From contig NZ_JOEI01000009.1 of assembly GCF_000718095.1 (NCBI RefSeq), forward strand, positions 1-64,000: 64,000 nucleotides of DNA. Direction: 5' to 3'. This document shows, piece by piece, positions 50,490 to 60,132 of this stretch; position 1 is the stretch's first letter, and every line of letters begins with the position of its first letter. A program made the translations under genes and the position numbers. This DNA comes from Streptomyces scopuliridis RB72. GTDB taxonomy: Bacteria; Actinomycetota; Actinomycetes; Streptomycetales; Streptomycetaceae. The notes below the pieces were generated by a model. It did not search any database, was not told where the DNA came from, and was given only the letters and a program-made list of their open reading frames with translations.

Positions 50490-51545
50490 TCAGCCGCGGC
50501 CGCGACCGCGGTCCCGGTCGTCCCGCCCGCGGTCCCGGTCGTCGCCGCGGTCGCGGTCGTCGTCCGTGGGCTCCGTGTCCGGCCGGATATCGATGCGCCA
50601 GCCGGTCAGCCGGGCGGCGAGCCGGGCGTTCTGCCCTTCTTTGCCGATCGCCAGCGACAGCTGGTAGTCGGGCACGGTCACCCGCGCGGAGCGGGCACCC
50701 AGATCGACCACCTCGACCTTGCTGACGCGGGCCGGCGACAGCGCGTTCGCCACCATCTCGGCCGGGTCGTCCGACCAGTCGACGATGTCGATCTTCTCGC
50801 CCAGCAGCTCGGCCATGACATTGCGCACTCGCGCGCCCATCGGGCCGATGCAGGCGCCCTTGGCGTTGAGGCCGGAACGTGTCGACCGTACGGCGATCTT
50901 GGTGCGGTGGCCTGCCTCGCGGGCGATCGCCGTGATCTCGACGGAGCCGTCCGCGATCTCCGGGACCTCCAGCGCGAAGAGCTTCTTCACCAGATTGGGG
51001 TGGGTACGGGACAGCGTCACCGACGGCCCGCGCACCCCCCTGGCCACCCTGACCACATACGTACGCAGCCGAAGGCCGTGGGTGTACTCCTCACCCGGCA
51101 CCTGTTCCTGCACCGGAAGGATGGCCTCAAGCTTGTCGTCCAGCTTGACCAGGACGTTCTTGGGGTCCTTGCCCTGCTGGACCAGACCGGCGACGATATC
51201 GCCCTCCCGGCGCGCGTACTCACCGAAGGTCACATCGTTCTCGGCGTCGCGCAGCCGCTGCTGGATGACCTGGCGGGCGGTGGTCGCGGCGATCCGGCCG
51301 AAGTCCGACGGGGTGTCGTCGAACTCCTTGGGCTCCTGCCCCTCCTCCAGATCGGCCGGGTCCTCCTTGGCCCAGACCGTGACATGGCCGGTGTCCCGGC
51401 TCAATACGACCCGGGCGCGGCGGTGGCTGCCCTCGGTGCGGTGGTAGGCGATGAGGAGTGCCGATTCGATCGCCTCGACCAGCAGGTCGAAGGGAATCTC
51501 CTTCTCTTGTGCCAAGCCCTTCAGGAGCTTCACATCGATGTCCAC
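50490..51545 (-). CDS. nusA: Transcription termination/antitermination factor NusA
   Basis: RNA polymerase-associated elongation factor, 351 residues. The order is an N-terminal domain, an S1 domain, and two KH domains ([15 protein letters not shown] and [14 protein letters not shown]). The GTG at 51545 ([18 protein letters not shown]) is behind GAGGAGG; a longer frame upstream overlaps rimP and is not used. The C-terminus is a striking run of Asp/Arg/Gly repeats (about 20 residues of DDRDRG type). It is 2 bp after rimP. Confidence 0.95.
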   Translation of the reverse strand: MDIDVKLLKGLAQEKEIPFDLLVEAIESALLIAYHRTEGSHRRARVVLSRDTGHVTVWAKEDPADLEEGQEPKEFDDTPSDFGRIAATTARQVIQQRLRDAENDVTFGEYARREGDIVAGLVQQGKDPKNVLVKLDDKLEAILPVQEQVPGEEYTHGLRLRTYVVRVARGVRGPSVTLSRTHPNLVKKLFALEVPEIADGSVEITAIAREAGHRTKIAVRSTRSGLNAKGACIGPMGARVRNVMAELLGEKIDIVDWSDDPAEMVANALSPARVSKVEVVDLGARSARVTVPDYQLSLAIGKEGQNARLAARLTGWRIDIRPDTEPTDDDRDRGDDRDRGRDDRDRGRGRG

Positions 51546-51547
51546 GG

Positions 51548-52045
51548 CTACGCCTCCTCTTCCTTCTTGTCCTTGCGGCTGAACTCGATCTCCACACGCG
51601 CCTTGTCGATCCCCGCGAACTCGATCCGGCGGGCGGTGGGCCTGCGCCCCTTCACACCCGGCACTTCGAGGTCGAGCCCCTCGTCGTCGACGGTGAGGAT
51701 GCGGGCCACCAGCTCGCCGTCGTCGTGCAGCTGGAACCTGGCCAGGCGGCCCACGGCGCGCACGTAGTGGCGGTGCTCGGTCAGCGGGCGCTCCGCCCCG
51801 GGGGAGGTCACTTCGAGCTGGTACTCGTCCTCGCCCATCGCGTCCGTCTCGTCGAGCCTGTCGGAGATGGAGCGGCTCAGCTCGGCGCACTCGTCGAGGT
51901 CCACGCCCTCGTCGGAATCCACCACGACCCTCAGCACACGACGCCTGCCCGCCCGGGACACCTCGATCTCTTCCAGATCCAGGTCCTTCGCGCTGACGAG
52001 TGGTTCCAGCAGTCCGCGCAGCCTTTCGCTCTGGGTGGTGCTCAT
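51548..52045 (-). CDS. rimP: Ribosome maturation factor RimP
   Basis: Factor for 30S subunit assembly, 165 residues. The N-terminal alpha/beta domain has the block [19 protein letters not shown] and the C-terminal SH3-like domain has [10 protein letters not shown]. The ATG is behind GAGGAG. It is first in the rimP-nusA-ylxR-infB unit and divergent from the lipoprotein gene at 52197. Confidence 0.95.
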   Translation of the reverse strand: MSTTQSERLRGLLEPLVSAKDLDLEEIEVSRAGRRRVLRVVVDSDEGVDLDECAELSRSISDRLDETDAMGEDEYQLEVTSPGAERPLTEHRHYVRAVGRLARFQLHDDGELVARILTVDDEGLDLEVPGVKGRRPTARRIEFAGIDKARVEIEFSRKDKKEEEA

Positions 52046-52196
52046 CCGGGTGACTCCTCGGCCGCGTGTGCTGTTGTGGGATCGTCGCGTGTCAGATCAA
52101 AGGGTATCCGGTCCCAAGGGGTGTTGCCGTCCACCTGGGGGTGACCCGCGGGTACGCTCGCCTGCGGTGATCATCGCGAAGCCCGAGGAGAGACGC

Positions 52197-52748
52197 GTGG
52201 GGCGCACGGGGACGACACGGAGGCATGCGCTGAGGGCCGCGGGCGCCGCGACGGCCGGTCTGCTGACCGGCTGTTCCCAGGATTCCCCGGCCGTGGACAG
52301 CCCGGCGGGAATCGCGCGGGCGGCCAAGGCGGAGCGCGCGCTGCGGATGCGCGCGACCGCCACCAACCGGGAGTTGCTGGATCAGTACGACGCCGTGCTG
52401 AAGCGGCACCCCGGGCAGCGTGAGCGGCTGGCTCCGCTGCGGGCGGCGGTCGTACGGCAGTTGGCGGCGCTGGCACCGGAGCCGTCCGGGTCAGCGAGCC
52501 CGGCCGCGTCGCCGTCCGCCGCTCCGTCCGTATCCGTCACGGCCGCGGCCCCCGCGCCTGGCTCGCCGGCCGTACCGGCGGAACCGGCGGCGGCCCTCAG
52601 AGCACTGGCCGCGACCGAGCGCCGTACCAGCGACGCGCACACCGCGTCGCTCATGGAAGCACCCCCGGAGCTGGCCCGGCTGCTGGCCTCTCTCGCGGCG
52701 GCGAGCGCCGCCCACGCCTATCTGCTGACGGAAGGATCCCGCTCATGA
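52197..52748 (+). CDS. Putative Tat-exported lipoprotein, unknown function
   Basis: A 183-residue protein. The N-terminus TTRRHALRAAGAATAGLLTG is followed by Cys26, a twin-arginine-type signal ending in a lipobox. The mature part is helical and Ala-rich, with an Ala/Ser/Pro spacer. The GTG at 52197 is preceded by GAGGAGAG; upstream codons in the same frame run into rimP. Its stop overlaps the next gene (ATGA). It is likely functionally linked to the ferritin-like protein that follows. Confidence 0.82.
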   Translation: MGRTGTTRRHALRAAGAATAGLLTGCSQDSPAVDSPAGIARAAKAERALRMRATATNRELLDQYDAVLKRHPGQRERLAPLRAAVVRQLAALAPEPSGSASPAASPSAAPSVSVTAAAPAPGSPAVPAEPAAALRALAATERRTSDAHTASLMEAPPELARLLASLAAASAAHAYLLTEGSRS

Positions 52749-53212
52749 GTACGGCGCGGACGGTGGCGACAGCGGGCACGGCGACCGGAACGAGCGGCGG
52801 TGCGCTGGAAGCCGCGCAGGCCGCGCTCGCCGCGGAGCACGCCGCGGTGTACGGGTACGGGGTCGTCGGCGGTCGCGTGGGCAGCGCACGCCGGAGCGAG
52901 GCCACCAGCGCGCACGCGGCGCACCGGGCCCGGCGTGACGCGCTGGCGCGGACCGTACGGGACCTGGGCGGCACGCCCGCCCCCGCGGAAGCCGCGTACG
53001 CCCTGCCCTTCCCCGTACCGGACCCCGCCGCGGCCGTACGGCTCGCCGCCCATCTGGAGGACCGGGTCGCGGGCGTCTACTCCGATCTCGTACGGGCCGC
53101 GGAGGGCCCCCTTCGGCGGGAGGCGGCGGGCGCGCTGCGCGAGGCCGCCGTGCGCGCGGTGCGCTGGCGCGGGACCGGCGTAGCCTTTCCTGGGCTCGCC
53201 GAGCGCGCGTGA
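52745..53212 (+). CDS. Ferritin-like (DUF4439-type) protein
   Basis: A 155-residue four-helix protein. The first helix carries LAAEHAAVYGYGVVGG and later helices RARRDALARTVRDLGG and DRVAGVYSDLVRAA, as in DUF4439/ferritin-like proteins. A complete di-iron ligand set is not obvious. The ATG overlaps the preceding lipoprotein gene by four bases, so the two are coupled. The function is not known. Confidence 0.85.
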   Translation: MSTARTVATAGTATGTSGGALEAAQAALAAEHAAVYGYGVVGGRVGSARRSEATSAHAAHRARRDALARTVRDLGGTPAPAEAAYALPFPVPDPAAAVRLAAHLEDRVAGVYSDLVRAAEGPLRREAAGALREAAVRAVRWRGTGVAFPGLAERA

Positions 53213-53244
53213 GCCCGTGAGGTCGGAAAGGGAACAACGCACGT

Positions 53245-54171
53245 ATGGGTTTTGAACCGCCGCAGCGTCTGGTGCGCACGCTCGGCGAGAGGTACGGGGA
53301 GACCACCGCCGCCGAGTGGCTCGGCCAACTGCCCGGCATCGCCGGTGAGGCGGTCGCCCGGCGGGGGCTTGAGGTCGAGCGGGTGATCGCGCCGGGCGGC
53401 CGGAGCGGACTGGTGCTGCTCGTACGGCGGTCCGACGGCTCCCCCGCGACGCTCAAGATCGTCCCGCCGTTCGCGGCTCCCTCGCTGGAGCGGGCGGCGC
53501 TGGCGCACTGGAAGGGCTGGGGGGCGGTGGAGCTGCTCGACGCCGGGGAGGACGACGGCGCGGACAACCCTGACGCCGCCGGCGGCGCGCTGCTCCTGGA
53601 GCGACTGCATCCCGAGGTGTCGCTGCGCTCCCTGCCGGAGGCGAAGTCGCTGCTCGAAGCGGCGGGTACGGTACGCCGGCTGTGGGTCGACCCGCCCGGG
53701 GACCACGGCTTCGAGACGGTGGCCGAGCGGACCGCGCGGGAGGCGGCGGCGCTGCGGACGGCCGCCGACGACACGCTCGCGCCGCTGGTGTCGGCGGCGC
53801 TGGCGGCGCGCGACGAACTCTGCGCCTCCGCCGCCGAGATACGGCTGCTGCACGGCGCCTTCGGCCAGGGCAAGGTCCTCGCCGGCGACCGCGCGCCCTG
53901 GCTCGCGGTCGGCCCGGAACCGCTGGTCGGTGAGCCCGCCTACGATCTGGCGCGGCTGGTGCGCGACCGGGTGGATGATCTGGTGGCGGCCTCGTCGGGG
54001 GCGTCCTCGGCCCGTCGCCGGGTCAACAGACTGGCCGATTCGCTGGATCTGGACCGGGAACGGGTGCGGGGGTGGACGCTGTTCCGGGCGGTGGAGTCGG
54101 GGGTGCGCACGCTGCGGGCGGGGCGGCGGCAGAGCGGGGAGCTGCTGCTGGAGTTCGCGGGCTGGCTGTAG
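53245..54171 (+). CDS. APH(6)-like kinase-fold protein lacking catalytic residues
   Basis: A 308-residue protein of the aminoglycoside/hydroxyurea phosphotransferase type. Its C-terminal half reads LLHGAFGQGKVLAGDRAPWL, then AVGPEPLVGEPAYDLARL. In active relatives the same positions are HGDxHHGNVL and a D in IDPKP. Here the catalytic Asp is Ala, the Asn is Lys and the metal Asp is Gly. The fold is kept but phosphotransfer should not occur. It follows the ferritin-like gene by 32 bp. Probably a conserved pseudokinase, not a resistance gene. Confidence 0.8.
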   Translation: MGFEPPQRLVRTLGERYGETTAAEWLGQLPGIAGEAVARRGLEVERVIAPGGRSGLVLLVRRSDGSPATLKIVPPFAAPSLERAALAHWKGWGAVELLDAGEDDGADNPDAAGGALLLERLHPEVSLRSLPEAKSLLEAAGTVRRLWVDPPGDHGFETVAERTAREAAALRTAADDTLAPLVSAALAARDELCASAAEIRLLHGAFGQGKVLAGDRAPWLAVGPEPLVGEPAYDLARLVRDRVDDLVAASSGASSARRRVNRLADSLDLDRERVRGWTLFRAVESGVRTLRAGRRQSGELLLEFAGWL

Positions 54172-54239
54172 GGCCCCGCCCCTAAGGGATTTCCGCGCCG
54201 GACGCGCTGAGGGTTCCGTGCCGGACGGGTCGGTCTTCC

Positions 54240-54276
54240 CCGTGGTACGGGCCCGGTATCCGAGCCCGTACCACGG
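54240..54276. terminator. Bidirectional terminator between the pseudokinase gene and proS
   Basis: A perfect 13-bp inverted repeat (54240-54252 with 54264-54276) and an 11-nt loop, 12 bp from the proS stop and 69 bp from the plus-strand stop. Confidence 0.85.
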
Positions 54277-54287
54277 TGGAGCCACGG

Positions 54288-55979
54288 TCAGGCCGTCAGG
54301 CGGGAGATCGCCTCCGCGACTGTCAGTTCCTCGCGCTCGCCCGTACGGCGGTCCTTCAGTTCCACGACGCCCTCGGCCGAGCGGCGGCCCGCCACCAGGA
54401 TCTTGGGGACACCGATCAGTTCGGCGTCGGTGAACTTCACGCCCGGGGAGACCCCGGGGCGCTCGTCCACCAGCACCCGCAGACCCGCCGCCGACAACTG
54501 CTCGGAGACGTCCAGCGCCAGTTCCGTCTGGAGCGCCTTGCCCGCCGCGACGACATGGACGTCCGCCGGGGCGATCTCCCGGGGCCAGCACAGCCCCTGC
54601 TCGTCGGCGCTCTGCTCGGCGAGGGCCGCCACCGCGCGCGAGACGCCGATGCCGTACGAGCCCATGGTCACGCGGACCGGCTTGCCCTGCTGGCCCAGCA
54701 CATCGAGCTGGAAGGTGTCGGCGTACTTGCGGCCGAGCTGGAAGATATGACCGATCTCGATCGCGCGGTCGAGCTTGAGGCCGGTGCCGCAGGCGGGGCA
54801 GGGGTCGCCCTCCTCGACCACGACGACGTCCAGGTAGTCGTCGACCTCGAAGTCGCGCCCGCAGACCACATTGCGGGCGTGGGTGCCGGGCTTGTTGGCG
54901 CCGGTGATCCAGGCGGTGCCGAGCGCGATGCGCGGGTCGGCGATGTAACGGATCTTGAGGCCCTGCGGGCCGACATAGCCGCGTACGAGCTCGGGGCGGT
55001 CCTCGAAGTCCTCGGCCGTCACCAGCTCCACCACCGCGGGCGCGAGGTGCTCGCCGAGCTTGCCGAGGTCCACCTCGCGGTCGCCGGGGACGCCGACCGC
55101 GGTGATCTCGCCGTCGATCTTGACGAGGAGGTTCTTCAGGGTCGCCGAGGCGGGCACGCCGAGGTGCGCGGCGAGCGTCTCGATGGTCGGGGTGTCGGGG
55201 GTGTCCAGCTCCTCGACCGGGCCGGGCTCGACCGCCGCGGGCACGGTCGCGGCGAAGGTGACGGCCTCCGTGTTGGCCGCGTAGTCGCAGGCGGGACAGT
55301 CCACGAAGGTGTCCTCGCCAGCCGCGGCGGGCGCCAGGAACTCCTCGGAGGCGGAGCCGCCCATCGCGCCGGAGACCGCGGACACGATCCGGAAGTCGAG
55401 GCCGAGCCTGGCGAAGATCTTCTGGTACGCGGCGCGGTGCAGCGCGTACGACTCGACGAGGCCCTCGTCCGTGGTGTCGAAGGAGTACGAGTCCTTCATC
55501 TGGAACTCGCGCCCGCGCAGCACACCGGAGCGGGGCCTCGCCTCGTCGCGGTACTTCGTCTGGATCTGGTAGAGCATCACCGGCAGGTCCTTGTAGGACG
55601 TGCACTGGTCCTTGACGACCTGGGTGAAGATCTCCTCGTGCGTGGGGCCCAGCAGATAGTCGGCGCCCTTGCGGTCCTTGAGACGGAACAGCAGGTCGCC
55701 GTACTCCTCCCACCGGCCGCTCGCCTCGTACGGCTCCCTGGGCAGCAGCGCGGGCAGCAGCACCTCCTGCGCGCCGATCGCGTCCATCTCCTCGCGGACG
55801 ACGCGCGAGATGTTGTCGAGGACCTTCTTGCCCAGCGGCAGCCAGCTCCAGATGCCGGCGGACGTACGGCGGACATACCCCGCGCGGACGAGCAGCTTGT
55901 GGCTGAGCGTCTCGGCGTCCGCCGGGTCGTCGCGCAATGTCTTGACCATCAAACGGGACATGCGCTGGACCTGGGACAT
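54288..55979 (-). CDS. proS: Prolyl-tRNA synthetase
   Basis: Class II aminoacyl-tRNA synthetase charging tRNA(Pro), 563 residues, bacterial type with the editing (INS) domain (about 220-400). Motif 2 is [20 protein letters not shown], and motif 3 falls near [17 protein letters not shown]. The anticodon-binding domain ends the protein. The ATG is behind AGGAG. It is upstream of a terminator it shares with the plus-strand genes. Confidence 0.96.
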   Translation of the reverse strand: MSQVQRMSRLMVKTLRDDPADAETLSHKLLVRAGYVRRTSAGIWSWLPLGKKVLDNISRVVREEMDAIGAQEVLLPALLPREPYEASGRWEEYGDLLFRLKDRKGADYLLGPTHEEIFTQVVKDQCTSYKDLPVMLYQIQTKYRDEARPRSGVLRGREFQMKDSYSFDTTDEGLVESYALHRAAYQKIFARLGLDFRIVSAVSGAMGGSASEEFLAPAAAGEDTFVDCPACDYAANTEAVTFAATVPAAVEPGPVEELDTPDTPTIETLAAHLGVPASATLKNLLVKIDGEITAVGVPGDREVDLGKLGEHLAPAVVELVTAEDFEDRPELVRGYVGPQGLKIRYIADPRIALGTAWITGANKPGTHARNVVCGRDFEVDDYLDVVVVEEGDPCPACGTGLKLDRAIEIGHIFQLGRKYADTFQLDVLGQQGKPVRVTMGSYGIGVSRAVAALAEQSADEQGLCWPREIAPADVHVVAAGKALQTELALDVSEQLSAAGLRVLVDERPGVSPGVKFTDAELIGVPKILVAGRRSAEGVVELKDRRTGEREELTVAEAISRLTA

Positions 55980-56046
55980 GGGGAGTACTCCTGCGTTCTC
56001 TCGGGTGATGCCAGGAGGTTAGCCGGGGCACGCCCGCGGGCGGAAA

Positions 56047-56625
56047 TCAGTTCTCCGCGCCCGCCCTGCGCAGCGGGAGCGGGGCGCCCATCACGGCGTA
56101 CGGCTTGGGGGCGCTGGGGAAGTGGACCTGGCGGGCCAGGTCCCGGTAGCCGAGCGCGCGGTAGAGGCGGCGGGCCGGGCTCTCGATGTCGATCGCGGAC
56201 AGGATCGACTTGGGTTCGCTCGCGCTGTCGGTGATCGTGGTGATCAGCGCCCGGCCGATGCCCCGGGCCTGGAACTCCGGGTGGACATGCAGCTCGGTGA
56301 TCACGAAGGAGTCGACGAGCCAGTCCTCGGAGCCGGTGGTGCGCAGATACGGCTCGACCACGGTGGACCACCAGTGGGCGCGGTCGTTCGGCAGGCCGTA
56401 TACGAAGCCGACGAGCCGGTCGGCGGCGGTGGTCGCGCCGAGGGCGCGGGCGCCGCGCAGCAGCAGATGCCGGAGCACGATATGGCGGCGTACCTCGATC
56501 TCGTCGTCGCTGAGCCCGAAGGCGAGAGCCTGTACGGCGAGCGCCTCGTCGACGCGCGCGGCGAGATCGACCGGCCCTACCTGTACGTCGGGGGTGCGGG
56601 GGCTGCCCCCGGGAATGCTCAGCAT
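56047..56625 (-). CDS. GNAT acetyltransferase
   Basis: A 192-residue acetyltransferase. The acetyl-CoA-binding block is HPEFQARGIGRALI (about 115-128), with the usual beta-bulge segment after it. The first ~15 residues are Pro/Ser-rich, and the start at 56625 has a weak ribosome site, so a later start is possible. The substrate is unknown. It is the gene immediately upstream of proS on the same strand. Confidence 0.8.
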   Translation of the reverse strand: MLSIPGGSPRTPDVQVGPVDLAARVDEALAVQALAFGLSDDEIEVRRHIVLRHLLLRGARALGATTAADRLVGFVYGLPNDRAHWWSTVVEPYLRTTGSEDWLVDSFVITELHVHPEFQARGIGRALITTITDSASEPKSILSAIDIESPARRLYRALGYRDLARQVHFPSAPKPYAVMGAPLPLRRAGAEN

Positions 56626-56641
56626 GGGCCGAACCCTACTT

Positions 56642-57487
56642 TCAGAACAGCACGCTCATGAAGGCGCCCACTTCACGGAAACCCACCCGGCGGTACGCGG
56701 CTCTGGCAGGGGTGTTGTAGTCGTTCACGTACAGGCTCACGACGGGCGCGACATCGGCCAGCGCGTACCGTACGACCGCCGCCATGCCCGCCTCGGACAG
56801 GCCCCGGCCGCGGAATTCGGGGTCGACCCAGACGCCCTGGATCTGGCAGGCCCGGGTGGTGGCCGCGCCGATCTCGGCCTTGAAGATGACCCTGCCGTCC
56901 TCGATACGGGCGAACGACCGTCCCGCGCCGACGAGTTCGGCGACGCGCGCCTGGTAGAGCAGTCCGCCGTCACCGGCGAGCGGCGAGACACCGACCTCCT
57001 CGGTGAACATCGCCACGCAGGCGGGCATGATCACGTCGAGCTCGGCCTTGCGGATACGGCGGACGAACGGGTCGGGCGCGACCGCGGCGGGGACCTGCTC
57101 GGTGACCATCAGCGGCTGGTGGGCGCGGATCTCACGGGCCGGGCCCCAGCTCGGCTCCAGCAGCCGCCACAGCTGGGTGGTGGGCTCGGCGGGGCCGACG
57201 ATCGAGGAGCAGCGGCGGCCGGTTCTGCGGGCCCGGTCGGCGAAGCCGCACACGGCCTCGGGGGTGGCGCAGATGGGTACGAGATTGGCGCCGGAGTAGC
57301 AGAGGGAGCGCAGCCGCCCGTCGGCGTACCAGCCCCACATCTCGCCACCGAGGCGCCAGGGGTCGAGCCCCGCGACCTGTACGCGGGACGTCACGAAGGC
57401 GTTTTCGACGGGCTCGCTCTCCAGGATGGCGAGCGCGGCGTCGAGTTCGCTGGGTTCGAGGACCCGGGTGGTGGTCTGCGTCAACAC
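56642..57487 (-). CDS. GNAT acetyltransferase with N-terminal DUF4081-type domain
   Basis: A 281-residue protein. The N-terminal half (PVENAFVTSRVQVAGLDPWR) matches the DUF4081 type. The C-terminal half is a GNAT domain with the acetyl-CoA motif VDPEFRGRGLSEAGMA and VSLYVNDYNTPARAAYRRVG. The GTG start at 57487 has GGTGAGG upstream. It is 16 bp upstream of the other GNAT gene, so they are co-transcribed. The substrate is unknown. Confidence 0.85.
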   Translation of the reverse strand: MLTQTTTRVLEPSELDAALAILESEPVENAFVTSRVQVAGLDPWRLGGEMWGWYADGRLRSLCYSGANLVPICATPEAVCGFADRARRTGRRCSSIVGPAEPTTQLWRLLEPSWGPAREIRAHQPLMVTEQVPAAVAPDPFVRRIRKAELDVIMPACVAMFTEEVGVSPLAGDGGLLYQARVAELVGAGRSFARIEDGRVIFKAEIGAATTRACQIQGVWVDPEFRGRGLSEAGMAAVVRYALADVAPVVSLYVNDYNTPARAAYRRVGFREVGAFMSVLF

Positions 57488-57589
57488 GAGGGGGCCTCAC
57501 CATACGTCTGCCGATCTCCGCACTGTACCCGGCCCCTTCGCGGTATGCCGCTCATCGGAGCGGGGTCCGGTATCGCCGCAGGTCAGAGC

Positions 57590-57642
57590 GCGACGGGTCC
57601 CGCAGCCGATGCCCGGGGGGCGGTGGCTGCGGGACCCGTCGC
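57590..57642 (-). terminator. Terminator downstream of ispG
   Basis: A perfect 18-bp inverted repeat (57590-57607 with 57625-57642) and a 17-nt GC-rich loop, 40 bp past the ispG stop codon. It isolates the ispG copy from the acetyltransferase operon. Confidence 0.85.
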
Positions 57643-57681
57643 GAACGTATGTCCATGGCCGGACAGAGCGTGGAGTCGCGG

Positions 57682-58667
57682 TCAGCGGACGGAGACCTCG
57701 GGCTCGCCCGAGGCGACGCCGTCCTTCTCCATCTGCTCCGCGATCTTCATGGCCTCGTCGATGAGGGTCTCCACGATCTTCGATTCCGGGACGGTCTTGA
57801 TGACCTCGCCCTTGACGAAGATCTGGCCCTTGCCGTTGCCGGACGCGACACCGAGGTCGGCCTCACGGGCCTCGCCGGGACCGTTCACGACACAGCCCAT
57901 GACGGCCACGCGCAGCGGGACCTCCATGCCGTCCAGACCGGCCGTCACCTCGTCGGCCAGCTTGTAGACATCGACCTGGGCGCGGCCGCAGGAGGGGCAG
58001 GAGACGATCTCCAGCCGCCTCTGCCGCAGATTCAGCGACTCCAGGATCTGGATGCCGACCTTGACCTCCTCCGCCGGCGGGGCGGAGAGCGAGACGCGGA
58101 TCGTGTCGCCGATGCCTTCGCTGAGGAGGGCGCCGAAGGCCACCGCGGACTTGATGGTGCCCTGGAAGGCGGGGCCCGCCTCGGTGACGCCGAGGTGCAG
58201 CGGGTAGTCGCACTGCGCCGCCAGCTGCCGGTACGCGTTGACCATGATCACCGGGTCGTTGTGCTTCACCGAGATCTTGATGTCACGGAAGCCGTGCTCC
58301 TCGAACAGCGACGCTTCCCAGAGCGCCGACTCGACAAGCGCCTCAGGATCGCCGCGAACACGTACTTCGGCTGGAAATGGATATCCGCGATCACCGGGAT
58401 CTGCGACTTCCGCGCGATCGTCGCCAGCGCGTCCGCGTCGTCCTGGGTCGGGCACGCGACCCGTACGATCTGGCAGCCGGACGCCGTCAGCTCCGCGATC
58501 TGCTGCAACGTCGCGCCGATGTCCGACGTACGCGTCGTCGTCATCGACTGCACCGAGACGGGTGCGTCCCCGCCGACCGCCACCGACCCCACCTGGATCT
58601 GACGGCTGACCCGTCGGTCGGCGAGCTTCGTCGGAACGGACGGCATTCCGAGAGAAATTGCAGTCAT
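57682..58667 (-). pseudogene. ispG: Broken 4-hydroxy-3-methylbut-2-enyl-diphosphate synthase
   Basis: IspG is the penultimate enzyme of the non-mevalonate (MEP) pathway, a [4Fe-4S] protein of about 385 residues. From the ATG at 58667 the frame reads MTAISLGMP through [15 protein letters not shown] to about 58350. The family sequence should continue with the block containing VNPGN. Instead the next recognisable text is [15 protein letters not shown], in a different frame, continuing to the normal C-terminus with the cluster cysteines (SCPSCGRAQ and [12 protein letters not shown]). About 55 codons (near 170 bp, not a multiple of three) are missing. The product would be truncated and inactive. 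An assembly collapse or sequencing error is possible; a second ispG elsewhere would make loss tolerable. Confidence 0.85.
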
Positions 58668-58784
58668 CTGCTGTGCAACCCCAAGGTGTGGATCGAGGTC
58701 CCGAGATCGGCGGGCTCCAGCCCCCGAGATTACGCCACCCCGTGCGCACCGAGCACATCCACGCGAAAACTCCACCCAAAGGTA

Positions 58785-58815
58785 AGCGGCCGGACACAAA
58801 TGGTGTCCGGCCGCT
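58785..58815 (-). terminator. Terminator downstream of rseP
   Basis: A perfect 13-bp inverted repeat (58785-58797 with 58803-58815) and a 5-nt loop, 15 bp past the rseP stop codon and upstream of ispG. Confidence 0.9.
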
Positions 58816-58830
58816 GTGAAACGGTTCCGA

Positions 58831-60132
58831 TCAGCTGATCTTGACGGGGTTGAAGACGTCCGCGACCAGGACGAGCAGGGTGAAGCAGATGAAGATCCCC
58901 GCCACGACATAGGCGACGGGCATCAGCTTCGCCACATCGAACGGGCCCGGGTCGGGCCGCTTGAACAGCCGTGCGAGCCTGCGCCGCAGGGATTCCCAGA
59001 GCGCGCCCGCGATATGCCCGCCGTCGAGGGGCAGCAGCGGCAGCATGTTGAAGAGGAAGAGCGAGAGATTGAAGCCCGCGAGCAGGAACAGCATCATCGC
59101 GATCTGGTTCTGCGCCGGGATGTCCAGCGTCATCACCTCGCCGCCGATGCGCGCCGCGCCGACCACGCCGACCGGTGAGTCGTCCTTGCGGGGGCCGTCG
59201 CCGAAGGCCGCGCTCCAGAGGTCGGGGATCTTGGAGGGCAGGGCGAGGATCGACTCGACGCCGTCCCCGATCATGGTGCCCATCCGGTCCACGGACTGGG
59301 GGAAGGAGAGCGGGACGATCTCGGTGGAGGCGGCGAAGCCGAGATAGCCGGCCGGTACGTACTTGTCCGGGACCACCTCTCCGTTGGAGTCCTTCTCGGC
59401 CACCATGTTCTTGCGGAGCGTGGCATGCAGGACCTGCTCGGTGCCGTCGCGCTCGACGGTGATGGCGGCGGGGCCGATCGTCTTACGGATGAGGTTGGAG
59501 AGCGTCGACCAGTCCTCGACGCGCTGCCCGTTGAAGGCGACGATCTTGTCGCCCTTCTGGAGACCGGCCGCGCGCGCGGGCGAGACGGGGTCCTTCTTCT
59601 CGCAGGTGTCGCGCTTCTCGCTCTGCGAGATCACACACTGCTGGACGCCGGCGACCTCGGTGGTCTGGGTCTGGAAGCCGAAGCTCATCGCCACGCCGAT
59701 GAAGATCACGGCGGCCAGGACCAGGTTCATGAACGGACCCGCGAACATCACGATCACGCGCTTCCACGGCTTGCGCGTGTAGAAGAGGCGCTTCTCGTCG
59801 CCCGGCTCCAGCTCCTCGAAGGCCGCGGAGCGCGCGTCCTCTATCATCCCGCGCCACGGCGAGGTGGAGCGTGCCTCGATCCTGCCGTCGGGGCCCGGCG
59901 GGAACATTCCGATCATCCGGATATAGCCGCCCATCGGGATCGCCTTGATCCCGTACTCCGTATCGCCCCTCTTGCGCGACCAGATGGTCGGCCCGAAACC
60001 GACCATGTACTGGGGCACGCGGATGCCGAAGAGTTTGGCCGTGGAGAGATGGCCCAGTTCGTGCCAGGCGATGGAGAAGAGCAGCCCCACGACAAAGACG
60101 AGAATGCCGAGGACCGTCAACAGGATCGTCAT
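58831..60132 (-). CDS. rseP: Site-2 membrane metalloprotease (RseP/RIP family)
   Basis: Intramembrane zinc protease of 433 residues. The HELGH motif is in the first helix (about 24-28), the C-terminal LLPLDGGH supplies the third ligand, and a PDZ domain lies between ([19 protein letters not shown]). Such proteases cleave membrane-bound anti-sigma factors or signal proteins. The ATG overlaps the dxr stop (ATGA), so it is translated with dxr. It ends at the hairpin at 58785. Confidence 0.93.
   Translation of the reverse strand: MTILLTVLGILVFVVGLLFSIAWHELGHLSTAKLFGIRVPQYMVGFGPTIWSRKRGDTEYGIKAIPMGGYIRMIGMFPPGPDGRIEARSTSPWRGMIEDARSAAFEELEPGDEKRLFYTRKPWKRVIVMFAGPFMNLVLAAVIFIGVAMSFGFQTQTTEVAGVQQCVISQSEKRDTCEKKDPVSPARAAGLQKGDKIVAFNGQRVEDWSTLSNLIRKTIGPAAITVERDGTEQVLHATLRKNMVAEKDSNGEVVPDKYVPAGYLGFAASTEIVPLSFPQSVDRMGTMIGDGVESILALPSKIPDLWSAAFGDGPRKDDSPVGVVGAARIGGEVMTLDIPAQNQIAMMLFLLAGFNLSLFLFNMLPLLPLDGGHIAGALWESLRRRLARLFKRPDPGPFDVAKLMPVAYVVAGIFICFTLLVLVADVFNPVKIS

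Noticed and set aside
53245..54171. Functional streptomycin phosphotransferase
   Set aside because: The residues required for catalysis and metal binding are replaced.
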